From Coptis chinensis (taxonomy: Eukaryota; Streptophyta; Magnoliopsida; Ranunculales; Ranunculaceae), in NCBI GenBank assembly GCA_015680905.1, contig CM027381.1:20127501-20191500 (forward strand): a stretch of 64,000 nucleotides of DNA, read 5' to 3'. How positions within the stretch are numbered: the stretch's first letter is position 1; the number at the start of each line of letters is the position of its first letter. The position numbers were made by a program, and so were the translations under genes. Under the pieces are notes generated by a model, which was given only the letters and a program-made list of their open reading frames with translations, was not told the DNA's origin and did no database searches. Positions 8,746 through 20,524 of the stretch are shown here, one piece after another.

Positions 8746-11700
8746 ATGTATAACTTAGTCGGTCAAGAACTGATTAGACACTCAGCCTTACTGAATTGTC
8801 TCAGAAGCTGAAATTGGATAGATGGAATCAAAGTGTAGTACTACATGTATATTATTTATTATTATTATTTTCTTTTTGGTAATTTTTCCGATTTTTTTCC
8901 CTACTTGACCGCTTTATTTTGTGCTATGGTTATTTGTGGATTTATGAAACTTTGCATACGTACGCATACTGAAACATTGAAACTTTTGCTAGCGAAATGC
9001 TTGGTGCAATGATGTTGTGTGGAGAAAATGCTCTATATGACTTCTTGATTGAGTGTATTTCTTACTGTTTAGTAGATATAATGCCCTTGCCAGGGCCACT
9101 TTCACTCATGAAATAATTTACATTGGTTGGTGAATCATTTCTATTACAGCAAATTACCAAATGCCTATAGCTCAATCAAGTATCAGACTCCCACTGTGGC
9201 TCCTCTTCTTCTCCATATATTGTGAATTTAAACAATTTTTTTTTTTTTTTTTTTCGTTTCTAATAGCCGCCTCACGATTAGAAAAATAACTCTTCGCTAC
9301 ATCGCCGGCCTTCTCCAAACTGCTTCTTCCACTGTATATTATTTCTAATGCCTCAAAGATCCAAGTTGTTGTCTTCTTCACTTAAGCCTACACCATGATA
9401 ATTCTTCATAAATAGTGTCGCCTGGTAAGCAATCTCCTCTATCTTATCTTATATTTGTTTTTTATTATCTCAGATCGATTAAACTACGTTACCTTACTCT
9501 AACTGAGAAGTTTTCGCGAAAAAAAAGGTTTGTACACTCTTTCTTTAGTCTGTAGGAAATTGATTACCCACCTTCTGAACTATGAACTATGGTAAACTCA
9601 TTGATTTATTATATTTGTAGCTATCGTTTCTCTCTACAAATTTTAGAAGAATTTATTTATACCAATACCATAAATTACTATTTCATAAAAAATTAAATTG
9701 GAAGCAATTGGTGTCGCATCACACACATAATGTAAGTAATAATATGCCTACAGAGTTGATTCTTTGGTCACAAAATCGTAACAATGAATATGAGTTTGTT
9801 GATCATGTCGCCTTTCAAATGTACTTCTCCATTTATAGTCACCGCAACATTTGATAAGAGATGTTAAGGCTTTGTGGTTGGAAGTTTTATCTTTCTTTCT
9901 TTTATTATTATTATTTTTTTTATAATTAAATTTTATTTGACAATGAACACAATTCGATCCTTCTCACTATAGATTGGTAATCTGTGGCTATCTCTCTAAC
10001 GTACTCTAAGCTTTTATATATGTTTATTACATTTTTAAGCCTATTTAGAATCACGGGACACAATTCCTTCTCACTATAGATTGGTAATCTGTGGCTATCT
10101 CTAAACGCATTACTCAATTTGATGTTAGAACTTAGTATTTGATGATATGGAAATCTTCTACAATGTCAATACGAATGGTTATTGTTTATATAACAATCAA
10201 TTACAAGATTTAATCTGAAACATGTATGAAACTAACATAGGGTACTAACAATTGATTATACTCTTCCAATGTGGAAAAATTATATGCATCTTATTAAGGT
10301 TTTTGTTGTCATTGACAGGTTTATGCTTATGTGCTACAACTCTGTAGTAGAATCGGAGAGATTTTTTTTTTTGGTGGTGTTGGTTTGATTACTTATCTTG
10401 ATGGTTGTCCTTAAGAGCATATCAAAACGTGATATTTGTTGTTTGAAGAGATGCCAGAGAAAGGTAAGTGCGTTCGTATATGTATACCCAATATTTTTTC
10501 TTTTTATTCTTCAATATTAACCATGTGTAATATGTGTTTGTGGTTCAAAAGAATCCATTGACTTCAAGGAGAAGTTCCACTGCTTTCACCGCAATGTGTG
10601 GTGTTTGTGTGGCAATGTTATAGGCCTAATTTCATTTTTTTTTTCCTGATTAATGCGGGTTCTGATGGCAGTGATGATCGAAGGTTTGATTTTGATGTAC
10701 ATGCCAGTCCTCAAATGGTAGGTAAGCTTGAGTGCATACATGCATTGTGTTAGGTATTGTTAGAATTTGAAATCTTGGGTATTGACTGATACAAATGGTG
10801 TATCATTAGACTGTTTATGTCATACGATATCAAATTTCTTTTGATACTTAATTCATCAAATTATTTTTTACGTTTGCTAATTTGTGTATTGTGTGAACAT
10901 GATATGTTACGTGTAAGTGTTAGTGGGGTGTTAAAAGTAAAAATTGTAGCAGTTTCTTTTGGCCTTAAATGTTAGAATGAAAAAGGTTTGATTTATTAGG
11001 GTATGCTCAACAAAGATTAGAGAGTCCCATGGCCTAATAATTTTCATCTGGGAGATTGAGCTTTATTTGGACCAACAAAGGGTTGGAACGGATTGCCCAC
11101 TGTTTTAACTTTAGGGAGTTGAGACTATGGTATAACTGGAAATAGTTTACGTCCTTTGTTATTTGCTATTGTATCACCCACTAATCCTATGAAAGCTTGG
11201 TGTGTTTCTCTAATGTTACTCCCCCATTGAGTTTCCAATGTCTCAAATTTATAACCATTCATGTTTACTGGCTCCGCGTATTGAAAGCATGCAATCTTGT
11301 ATAAAGTTTGGTTGTTGTTATTGGTGGTCGAGAGGGCTCGGGTAGATTATTGGTGGTTCGTTTTTGTAGTGTATGTTGACGGTTCCAGATTTAGCTTCCA
11401 ATGAAGAGCAAGTAAGTCAAAAGGATTTGAGTTTCTGTTTTTCCGTTTAAATTGCAAATGTCGGTGTGCGGGAAGAAAGATGAATGTTCTTATTGTTTTT
11501 TCTTTACAAGTAGTTGTTGGTAGCATTATGTGTTCACCGAACTAGAATGTCTAGATTAGAATACTCTATGCAGCTTTTTGGGTAAGCTACTGTTAGAATA
11601 TTTAGATTTCAAACCAAAATAATTTTTTTGTATAGCAACCAGTATGTCCAGCTATTAATTTATCCTTTTTTTTTATAAAAAAAACTGTTTGATTAAAAAA

Positions 11701-12247
11701 AAAAAAAAAAGAAAAAGAAAAAGAAAAGAGTGGGTCTATTATAAGTGATGGTCAGTTGCTTTCTCCTTTATAAGGTTATACTTAGGTTTGCATTCTTAAT
11801 CGTAGTTTAGGAAGCGGCAAGCTGTTCAATGTCTTGGTTTCAAACTTATTATATTATATTTTTTTTACGTGTTGATTTTTTCAGTTTTTTTTTCGGAGCA
11901 AGGATTACTATATGGAGAAACATTCAATATTGTACCCATTTCTATATTGAACGGTTTGTTTCTCCCACCTTAGGTTTTCTACTAGCTGTACTTTAGTTCT
12001 CAAGCAGCCTTTTGGAGCATTGGATGTGCCTAAGTAACTTAAAAATATATTGTAGTGAGACCGCTGAATTTGGAAGTCTTAGTTTAGGTAATTGAGACAA
12101 GAAAATTGTGTAAGGACAAGGGCTTAAGCAATCACCCAACTTTTATTTTCGTTCTGCTACACATTTTAATTTGTAATGGTTTCAAAATGAAAATTCATGT
12201 ATTTTCCTTTTGCTCATGTGATGTGAGTAAAGAGTTCATGTTGACAG
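8746..12247. other. AT-rich interior of the large element, no recognised gene
   Basis: Mostly intron-like. A third leader/exon relative lies at about 9160-9424. Possible exon scraps are 10559-10625 and 10669-10725 (GSDGSDDRRFDFDVHASPQ), neither recognised. A 45-bp direct repeat (TTCTCACTATAGATTGGTAA core) occurs at 9951-9997 and 10061-10105. A-rich and T-rich runs occur at 9235-9255 and 11695-11730. Confidence 0.4.
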
Positions 12248-12430
12248 GTACCCGAATTGCGAAGCAGCCTTGGATTTTCCCTGACAGATCAATTTGATCT
12301 AAACATGCTGGAAGAGGTGTTGAGTCTCCTGTATATTCCAGATAAGGGTGCAAACTCTAGAACTGCTTGGCCACTCCATGCACTTTACGCAGGCCTCTTG
12401 GTTTTCCAAAGTCTTCGTGTTGTGCACTGA
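12248..12430 (+). other. Unrecognised terminal-exon-like frame
   Basis: After a TTGACAG acceptor-like site an open frame of 60 codons begins VPELRSSLGFSLTDQFDLNM and ends ...VFQSLRVVH with a TGA at 12428-12430. LEEVLSLLYIP in the middle resembles EEVLSL near the end of the MATH fragment (2223-2240), possibly by shared origin. Too short to identify. It could be the last exon of a captured gene. Confidence 0.3.
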
Positions 12431-13813
12431 TGATCATCTTCACCATAGGGAATTTATCATTTGCCCTACTATCAATTCATTTGTTAAGTCATTTACTTGG
12501 TATGACACAATGTGAGAGGTGTAGTTGTGTATGAAATAGGTTGATATCCATCAAGTATTTTTCTGAAAACTGGAGTTGATATTTGGTCGATTCATGTATA
12601 GCGAAATAAATTTTATTTGTGGGATTAATTTGCCACAATTTTTTTGTCCAAGCAGAGCTATACAAAATGTGTGTTAACGCGGCGTGAGACGCGTTTCTAA
12701 AACAATATGGATGAATATGACTAGAAAGATATCGAAGTCTACTATTTTACTTTTTCAGTTAAACCAATTATGAATGTATGCTTCTAAGAAGCTTTTAGGG
12801 AAGTCAGTTTAATAATGAGTCCAATTAGCATTGATGGATCTGCAAAATAGCGACAATAGACTCTGTTGCTTACTTACTTACTTACACATGACCTTTTAAT
12901 AGGGTACTTGCAACTTCCTTAGAATTAGTTGAATTAAAGGTAGAATTTGGCAATTTTTAAGGTTATTGAAGCTGCAGAAATATTTCTGTTTGTGTTAAAC
13001 TTATTGATTTATTGACAGGTGGTAATATTCTATGATGGCCTCATCAGCTCAGCATTGCACAATGGTCCTTAAGTAGATGGTTATGGTCCTTAAGTAGATG
13101 GTTATGGTGTTGCCTTCTAATTTAGGATTTTGGATAGACAATAGGCATTGCTGGGAAGGACAATACTAAGCATGGTCATTGATTTTATCACTATTTTGTC
13201 AAATGCATTAGTTGTATAAGTTGTATGGAGTTGGTGTACATTCACAAAATTTATTTTTTATATCTATTCGTTCCAAATCTTAATATTGTATTAGTAAACT
13301 GGAAACATTACTACTTGCAGAACCGATGAATCCTAAAGATTGTTGTGCCTATAATTCACAATCAAAACAAGAATCTTCGTAGGCATTTCGTGTTTCACGT
13401 GTGATTTGAAAGCTAAGGATTGATTACAATTATTTAATAAAACGTTGGACAACCTTCAGAACCTCCAATCAATCTCGAGCTGCCTCCCTTGATAGCCAAC
13501 GGAGCGTGAAGCCCAATCAACCTTCAGAACCCAACTATTTAGAATTTTAATTGTGCTGCATTTCTCATAGTCTACATAGTTATTCGGCACGGATACTCTT
13601 ATTTTCATCGAGCTGCCTACTTATCCATTTTTATTTTTCGATTCTATAGGAGAATTTTCTATTCTTGGACACTTCTATTTTCATCGAGCTGCCCACTTAT
13701 CAATTTTTTTCCCATCACAATAAATAATAAATGTATGTGGAATTTTAAATCACATTATCTGTGATATTTCTTTATGGAATCCGTGCCGAAGGCACGAGCA
13801 TTAACTAGCAATA
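12431..13813. other. Right part of the large element, no gene seen
   Basis: AT-rich, without convincing exons. Contains a tandem 22-bp duplication (GGTCCTTAAGTAGATGGTTAT) at about 13063-13106 and two nearly identical words TCATCGAGCTGCC(T/C)ACTTAT at about 13606 and 13681. Confidence 0.4.
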
Positions 13814-13867
13814 ATCGAGCCAAGCTTAAACGAGCCAAGCCCAAGCCGAGCTCCGAGCCCTCGGCTC
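13814..13867. repeat. Subterminal CGAGCC repeat array (right)
   Basis: Several CGAGCC/GAGCCAAGC words (tcgagccaagc, cgagccaagc, gccgagctccgagcc) sit just inside the right terminus, in the inverse orientation to the left array. This supports the pairing of the two ends. Confidence 0.65.
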
Positions 13868-13881
13868 AAATTCCACCCTTA

Positions 13882-13889
13882 GAGGGAGA
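13882..13889. repeat. Right target-site duplication GAGGGAGA
   Basis: Matches 981-988 exactly. It is followed by further purine-rich sequence (GAGGGAAAGAGGGAAGG), like the left flank. Confidence 0.7.
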
Positions 13890-15039
13890 GAGGGAAAGAG
13901 GGAAGGTGAGATATTGCAGAAACCTACCAAACTACATTTTGGGCAATATACCCCCACCCCTCGCTGAAACGTTCGCTCCGCTCACTTGACTACCCAAAAT
14001 ACAGCATTTCTCACTTATATCCTTGCATATCTACAAACTAGCCCTCAACCAGTAATATCCTTACAGTCCTTGAGGCAGCCAGTCAGTATTCAGTTAACTG
14101 AGAACTCATCATTCTATGGAAGGCAGTCGTTCCAATTCCCACAAATAACCAGATGCTACTGTAAGCATTTCAGAAAGGCTCCACATAAGGTGCATAAGCA
14201 ATGGAGACTAAGGCCGTATCAACTCATCAACAAACAAGCAAATATTGTACAATAAAAATACAAGGTAGCACAAACCAATTACAACTACCAACCATCGCAT
14301 TTTTTGCAAGCAGCTAACGAGTTTGCGAGTTGCATGGAGTGGTTTTCAAATGTCTGACTCACATGCACATCTGAATTTTGAGGCTTCACTGATTTAGAAC
14401 ATCAAATAAAGAATTTCTAAATAACTGATCAAGTATTGGGTAACTTACTGTGTATGTGAGAATTGATACAGCCTGACTTCAGCATATTATATGACCAAAC
14501 TGCCTGGCAACGCCGCACCAAGAGGGCATGAATAGGGACTTTTACTCTATCGGTTTGATAAAGTTTATGTAGAAGTTACTGTGCCGCACCGGAATAACGC
14601 TCAAGGGTTGAGCAAGTGATATGGCTAACAAAGGTGCACCGTCCGAACATCCTCACATAATTAAGCCAAATCACTATTTTAACTGCGTTGACCAGGAGCA
14701 TAGTGCATACTTATATCATGTTGATTATTGAGAGATATAACAGAAAAAATCTACCTGTCATATAAAATAACTATTGGGAGATTTTGTACACAATTGATGT
14801 GGTCATTACAATACAACGAACGCCTTACATTGTCACATAGAAGTTGGTCTGTAAGATTATAACACAATCTGATGTAACAGGATAGTTCGACTTCATCTGA
14901 ATCCCGCCAAAATAGTGGTTCAGGGAAACCACGTTAATGTATAAAATTCACTTACAAGATACATTCACCATACCAATTACAAGATACATTCACCATACCA
15001 ATTGAGGTTGTCTTGAACATCAAATAACCAACATCTACC
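13890..15039. other. No gene recognised between hAT and copia
   Basis: Old host or repeat DNA without supportable coding sequence. A perfect tandem duplication of a 25-bp unit (TTACAAGATACATTCACC...) occupies 14952-15001. I found no termini of known element types here. Confidence 0.4.
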
Positions 15040-15638
15040 TGTTGGGGTTTATACCAATACCAATCGATTCTCTCACTACACATATAATTTGTATTTGAAC
15101 ACAATTCAACTCCAGACAAATTCTAAATATCAACTACAACCTATATTAACATGCCCAACTCGCTAAACAACTATTAACAACAGATAATAATGTAAAGCAG
15201 GATTAAACGCATACCACAACACAAAGATATACCGTGGTTCGGCCAATTATGTCTACTTCCACAAGAGCTAGTTTTTTATAAAGTGGGAAGGAAGATTACA
15301 ATCTCTCCTTTCAGTCTCTCACCTTACTAGATCACTCTTATCTCTTTACAGGGTCGTATCTCTGTAAAGGTTATCTCTCAATCTTGATAGCTTTCAAGAT
15401 TGGGTTTTCTCTGACTTTTGTGATGCCTCTCATGTGTTTTCTGGGTGTTAGGTTTTGCCAAAAACTTTAATTCTTATTGCAAACTCGCGGTCCCAAATTT
15501 CTTCTGAAAATAGACTTGGGTGCGGGTCGCGCTGAAGGTACTGGAAGTCTTCCACGGCATGGGAGCAGGTCGCGCTCAAATATTTCCATGCAGAATGAAC
15601 TCCTTCTCTCTCTCCTCATGTGAGGGATAAAGCCAACA
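15040..15638 (-). repeat. Copia 3' LTR
   Basis: On the minus strand this 599-bp segment starts TGTTGGCTTTATCCC and ends CCCCAACA, giving the TG...CA and TGTTGG/CCAACA inverted ends expected of an LTR. It is preceded by a purine-rich tract, GGGAGGGGGAGAT, at the position of a polypurine tract. It lies directly downstream of the copia RNase H stop. No matching 5' LTR is present in the window. Confidence 0.75.
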
Positions 15639-15652
15639 ATCTCCCCCTCCCG
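15639..15652 (-). other. Copia polypurine tract
   Basis: GGGAGGGGGAGAT on the minus strand, immediately before the LTR start TGTTGG. It is the expected primer site for plus-strand DNA synthesis. Confidence 0.65.
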
Positions 15653-15688
15653 AACAGTGAGGGGGGCTTCCTCCATGCAATTTCCAAA

Positions 15689-18600
15689 TCAACAGGAGGA
15701 GTGTGATGCCATTCCAGCAATACCACAACAAACATCAAACTTACCTTTCGGTAAGACTTTGGTCATCATATCCGACCCGTTCTTGTCGGTATGGATCTTC
15801 TCGATACACAAATACTTGTCTTTGAGTACTTCTCTAATCCAATAATAACGCACATGTATGTGCTTAGATCTAGAATGAAAACTCGGATTCTTGCTCAAAT
15901 GGATAGCGCTCTGACTATCACATAGAACTACAAACTGTTTCTGCTTTAGCCCTAATTTGTCGAAGAACCTCTTCATCCATAGCAACTCTTTGCAACACTC
16001 AGTGGCTGTAATATACTCGGCTTCTGTAGTGGAGAGGATAACACACTTTTGCAACTTTGATTGCCAAGAAACTACTTCCCCTGTAAAAGTAACAAGATAA
16101 CCGGAGGTGGACTTCATCGAGTCAACATCACCTGCCATGTCTGCATCAGTGTAGCCTTCAAGTAAGGGCTTACTTCCACCAAAGTACAAACACGATTTGG
16201 AAGTGCCTTTGAGATATCTCAATATCCACTTAACACCTTTCCAATGCTCTTTCCCCGGATTTGACAGAAATCGGCTTACAACGCCCACGGCGAAAGCTAT
16301 ATCCGGTCTTATACACACCATTACGTACATCAAGCTGCCACTGTGGATGTATAAGGAATCTTTTCCATCTGACTCTGCTCATGCTCACCCTTTGGACACA
16401 TCTCTTTGGTCATGTGGAACTGGCCACCAAGCGAGCAACTGACTAGCTTCGCTTGATCCATGTTGAATCTCTTCAACACCTTCTCAATGTAGTTTTCTTG
16501 AGAAAGCCACAACTTCCCACTCTTTCTGTCATGAGTGATCCGCATCCCAAGTATCTGCTTTGCTTGACCCAAATCCTTTATCTCAAAGGACTTACTCAAG
16601 TCTTTCTTCAGCTTGGATATCTTGTTGATGTTTGGGCCAACTATCAACATATCATCCACATACAAAAAAAGCACAATGAAATCATCGTCTGGAAATCTCT
16701 GAACAAACACACAATGATCAGAAGCAAACTTCTTATATCCATGCTTCGCCATAAAGGAATCAAACTTTATGTACCACTGCCTCGGTGCTTGCTTCAACCC
16801 ATACAAGCTCTTTATCAGCTTACATACTAGGTGCTCTTTGCCTTTGACCTCAAACCCCTCTGGCTGGTCCATGTAGATATCTTCTTCAAGGTCTCCATGA
16901 AGAAAAGTTGTCTTAATATCTAGCTGCTCAACCTCTAGGTTCATACTTGTGGTCATACCCAATACCACCCGGATAGAAGTCATTTTCACTACAGGAGAGA
17001 AAATCTCATCAAAGTCAATCCCTTTCCTTTGACCAAATCCCTTAATAACAATGCGAGCTTTATGCCTTGGGTGAGGATTGTTCTCTTCATGCTTAACTTT
17101 GTATATCTGATCTTAGCATTTTTCAGTGTTTTGTTTAGAAATTTACTTACTACGTGCTAAAACTCAATAATTCATTACTCACTGTTTTTCTTTTAGAATG
17201 CCAATCTAGTTCGAGTAGGGATTTCGTTCCAACTTCTAAGACAAGAATCTAAATGATCACAACTGAAATCTACACCTTGGAGAACTAAGTGAGAAGGATT
17301 TAATAGATAGATTTTTTTTTACACAAGTTATCTAAAATTTGTAAGTTTGTTTTATAGTTAAATGAAAGAGAGAGAAAGATAGGGAAGTATTAATCCTACT
17401 CATGCAAGGCCTAGCTACAAGTCTTTTAGAAACAGGTCACTACCATCTCAAATCTCTAACATAATATACCTATCTCTAAACATATCATGCTAGCATGTGG
17501 AATTAAAATGATATTTCATCTCTGAAATATCATTCCAACTCCTAGTTCTACTTTACAACAGTTGATCAGATATTTGTCAATCTCTGTCATTTTGGAACAG
17601 GATGAAAAATAGAACCTAAGTCTTTTAAGTAGTGATTTTGGAATCCTAAATTTGTAGCCTAGTCCTCACATGAGCATCATTAACCCTCCTCTTGGGAGAG
17701 TTTTAGCTCATGATCCTAGGATTTGATTAAAACTACAAGTAAGATAAGTAAAAAGAGATAGAAAGAAGAAATGAATACAAAGCCAACTAATTACCTAAGG
17801 AAAACAGAAGTTTTTATTCAAGAACTAGAAGGTGTAGTCCTCCATTAACAAGTTACAAGTTTTTTTTCTTAAAACTAAAAGTAAAGACATGGAAGTAAAT
17901 GAAAAGTAAAAGTCAAGGAAGTAAAAGCTAGCCAACTCCCAAAATTAGCCCCCCTTTACATAAGAGAGCCTTTTTCTCTTCTCCCACGTGAAACACTCTC
18001 CTCTCATTTATTTTTCACTTATCCACAACTAACCCCCATTTGACACCTTTCATTTTTTTAGATAATCATCACCTAAATCCAACCAACTCATTAACTTCAT
18101 GCAAGGTGTCAAATTTGCACCAATTATTTGCACCTTTGTCTTGACTTGCATGATGACTCATCAAATCTTATGGGCCCGCCTAGTGGGTCCCGCGGCGAAA
18201 GTCGATGGCGGTCTTTTGGCATTTTACAACTTCCGCTTTATCGTAGAGTTTGTCGTGACTGATCGTCGGAGCAGCTCACTCATCGCGATTCGAGTCCCGA
18301 TTCAAGAGATATGAGCCGGAAGTTTGACGCTTACGCACGTAATCCCGTTTATTTGGATTACGTACTATTTGAGTCTTTGGGCTTTAGTTCGGATTTGTTG
18401 GGTTTCACATGGGCTTGATCGGAAAACATGTGTATACTCCCTATTCCGTGCTTAAATGCTGGCTTTATCATAATTTTTACATTAGTTGCTCCAACCTGCA
18501 AAAAGCACGAAGATGCGATTATTTCATGATTATTAAGCACAAAATTGATCGAAATGTTATGTCTCTACAGGTTTTTATAATACAGTTTTGGGTGCTTATC

Positions 18601-18712
18601 AATATCCACTTATTCTTGAGAATTTTTCGTCCTTGCGGTTTCTTAACTAACTCATAAGTGTGATTCTTATGCAAAAAATCCATCTCGTCATGCATGGCCT
18701 TCAACCACTTTT
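15689..18712 (-). mobile_element. Ty1/copia pol (RT and RNase H), Tork/TNT1-like, disrupted
   Basis: Minus-strand pieces at 18602-18712 (WLKAMHDEMDFLHKNHTYEL ... KNKW), 16330-17107 and 15689-16333 make up the reverse transcriptase and RNase H of a TNT1-94/Tork-type element. Visible motifs: QLDIKTTFLHGDLEEDIYM, LYGLKQAPRQWY, the catalytic FLYVDDM (D-D pair) and FEIKDLGQAKQILGMRI. The RNase H part carries TDADMAGD, STTEAEYITATE and SKHIHVRYYWIREVL. A frameshift lies at about 16330. A 1.5-kb solo LTR interrupts the frame after KNKW. Gag, protease and integrase are missing: the copia sequence ends abruptly near 18712, where the antisense Tat-associated ORF begins. The element cannot move by itself. 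Confidence 0.9.
17108..18601 (-). mobile_element. Solo LTR inserted in copia pol
   Basis: 1494 bp with TG...CA ends: on the + strand TGATCTTAGC ... GTGCTTATCA. It is flanked by a perfect 5-bp duplication, ATATC (17103-17107 and 18602-18606). Removing it and one ATATC restores the copia reading frame across KNKW/YKVKHEE. A lone LTR of this size fits a Ty3/gypsy-type family, and no internal region is present, so it arose by LTR-LTR recombination. The assignment to Ty3 is by size only. On the minus strand the LTR would start TGATAAGCACCC. Confidence 0.8.
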
Positions 18713-19474
18713 CTCGTCATGCACGACCTCCTGGGTATCCACCCCACTACCGCTACACCTTTGCTGCCAATCCCTGCTCTCCACACTATCAGCGGCTACT
18801 CAGCTCCTTTTTACCGTCCTCCCCCTCCCAAGGAACGGAAACCCAGAGCGTCTCCTCCTCCAAAGAAAAAGAGTCGCCTCCATTCCTCTCGCCGTACCCA
18901 TCCCCGAACCTCCTCACACTCCCCCGCATCCTTTGAATCTCACGATCTTCCTATCTCCTCCGCCCCCGAGGACGTCCCTTCATACCGCTCTATCTTCACT
19001 TGGGATGATCAATACACTTCTCCTACCTCCCCTCCTGAAGACATGGATGTCCACAAGGTGAAACTGTTTGTTAGTGACTCTGAAGGAGATGATAACGTGA
19101 GGGAGGTTCCTTCCACGGAAGTGTAGGCTGTTGCTGACAGGCCTTTGACCAAGAGACTGTGGACATCAGTGTTCGAAGAGCCTGTGCCCACCATTCTACC
19201 TGCTCAGTCTGCAGTCTCTTCCCCCCGTACACGTCGATCTGGAAAAGGCCTCGTTCCTCCCGTCGCCCCGACATCCGAGCTTGCCATCCCCGAGGCCTTC
19301 TGTCCTACTTTTAAGGTGCGCCATCGCAAGGTGAATACCGCAGACTCCACTCTGGAGAACCCAGCCGTGGCCTCCTCCTTATTTTTTGGAGCTCATCTGC
19401 CTAAGGACCTAGCCTATGCTGAAGGGGGTTCCTTTGAACAACACCGGACCTCCCTATACACCAACTGGGAGAAG

Positions 19475-19482
19475 GTACTATC
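19475..19482. repeat. hAT target-site duplication GTACTATC, overlapping a 5' splice site
   Basis: GTACTATC at 19475-19482 and again at 20454-20461. The first two bases are the GT donor of the antisense-ORF intron, so the duplication copied the donor. Confidence 0.85.
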
Positions 19483-20453
19483 TAGGGGTGGTCATCTAGT
19501 CGAGCGAGCCGAGTATTGGCATGCTCAGATTCGGCTCGTGAGTTTTTGAGTCGAGTTCAAGCCAAGCTCAAACTCAAGGTCGAGCTCTACTTTGTGCTCA
19601 AACTCGACTCGTTTTGAATTACAATTAGCTCGAGCTCGACTCGGCTCGACTCGTTTTACAAAACGAGCTCGATTGAAGTTCGAGCTCAAAACTAGCTCGT
19701 GAGCTTGCATCTGGAAACAGTAGCATATATACTCAAAAAATCTAAAAAAAACATTACATTTCAGTTTTCACAATGTAAGAAGCGAATCCAAACTACCATC
19801 AACATCCAAAAGCTATTACTGACTTCCTCTCCAAAAGAAGTTGTTGAATAAGATGTGGGAGAGCCATGCCCTTAGAACACGCTCGAAGGAAGGTTTTTAT
19901 TCCAGCTGAATGTATAGGAAAGTCTGAAACAAAAGGCTGCAGCTTCCGATCCACAATCTCGAACAGGGGCGAATGAGGAAAGCTGTCTTCATAAAGAAAG
20001 ACAGCTGGATTGAGTTCCACAGTAACACTCGATTGAGTTCCACAACAACACTCGATTCATCACAGTCGATTTGTCCTACTGCCGAAATCAAGTGCTCAAA
20101 TCTAGGGTGAAAAGACCTCTCTCTCTTTGAGAAACCCAACTCATGAATTGAGAGCGGCCTCAAAGTTTTGGTGTTTTGGCTATTTTTTAGGGTTTTATCT
20201 TGTGGGTTAATATGTTTATGGGCCTAGGTTAGTGGGTATTTTTATGGATCATATATAATATATAGAAAAAATAATAATTTAATAAAATAACGAGTAGCTC
20301 GAGCTACTCGACTCGTACTCGACTCGAACTCAAAACGAGCCTAAAACTAAGCTTATATTTGATTCATATTATTTCATGAGCGAGCACGAGCCGATCTCAA
20401 AACGAGCCGAGCACCGAGTTACTCACGAGCACCGAGTCTCATGACCAGCCCTA
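19483..20453. mobile_element. Non-autonomous hAT element, 971 bp
   Basis: Ends TAGGGGTGGTCAT and, inverted, TAGGGCTGGTCAT (12 of 13 bases identical), flanked by a perfect 8-bp duplication, GTACTATC. Subterminal regions are packed with CGAGCTCGAGC / CTCGACTCG words in both orientations. No transposase is encoded. The element entered exactly at the GT of the intron in the antisense ORF. Minus-strand open frames inside it are not conserved coding sequence. Confidence 0.9.
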
Positions 20454-20524
20454 GTACTATCTCCCTTCTCCTTTTTCTTTTGTCTTTTTTTTTTCATCCT
20501 CTTCCCTGTTCATAGGTGAGCCTG

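Larger units (their letters stand above)
989..13881. mobile_element. 12.9-kb non-autonomous hAT-like element carrying host gene fragments
   Basis: The left end reads TAAGGGTGGAATTCGAGC (989-1006). The right end, reverse-complemented (13864-13881), reads TAAGGGTGGAATTTGAGC: 17 of 18 bases match. The flanks carry the same 8-mer, GAGGGAGA (981-988 and 13882-13889). An 8-bp duplication with a TA(A/G)GGGTG terminus is characteristic of the hAT superfamily, and both ends have subterminal arrays of GAGC/GCTCGGCTCG words. I see no hAT transposase inside, so it would have to be mobilised in trans. The cargo is a MATH-domain fragment, an aspartate-semialdehyde dehydrogenase fragment, several exon-like blocks and repeated promoter-like cassettes. 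Caveat: the 8-mer is low-complexity and both flanks are purine-rich, so the pairing rests mainly on the inverted repeats. An alternative is two related elements whose outer ends survive. Confidence 0.7.

Noticed and set aside
19799-20163. Minus-strand open frames inside the hAT at 19483-20453
   Set aside because: No transposase motif (no hATC or zinc-finger pattern). The element is short and non-autonomous.
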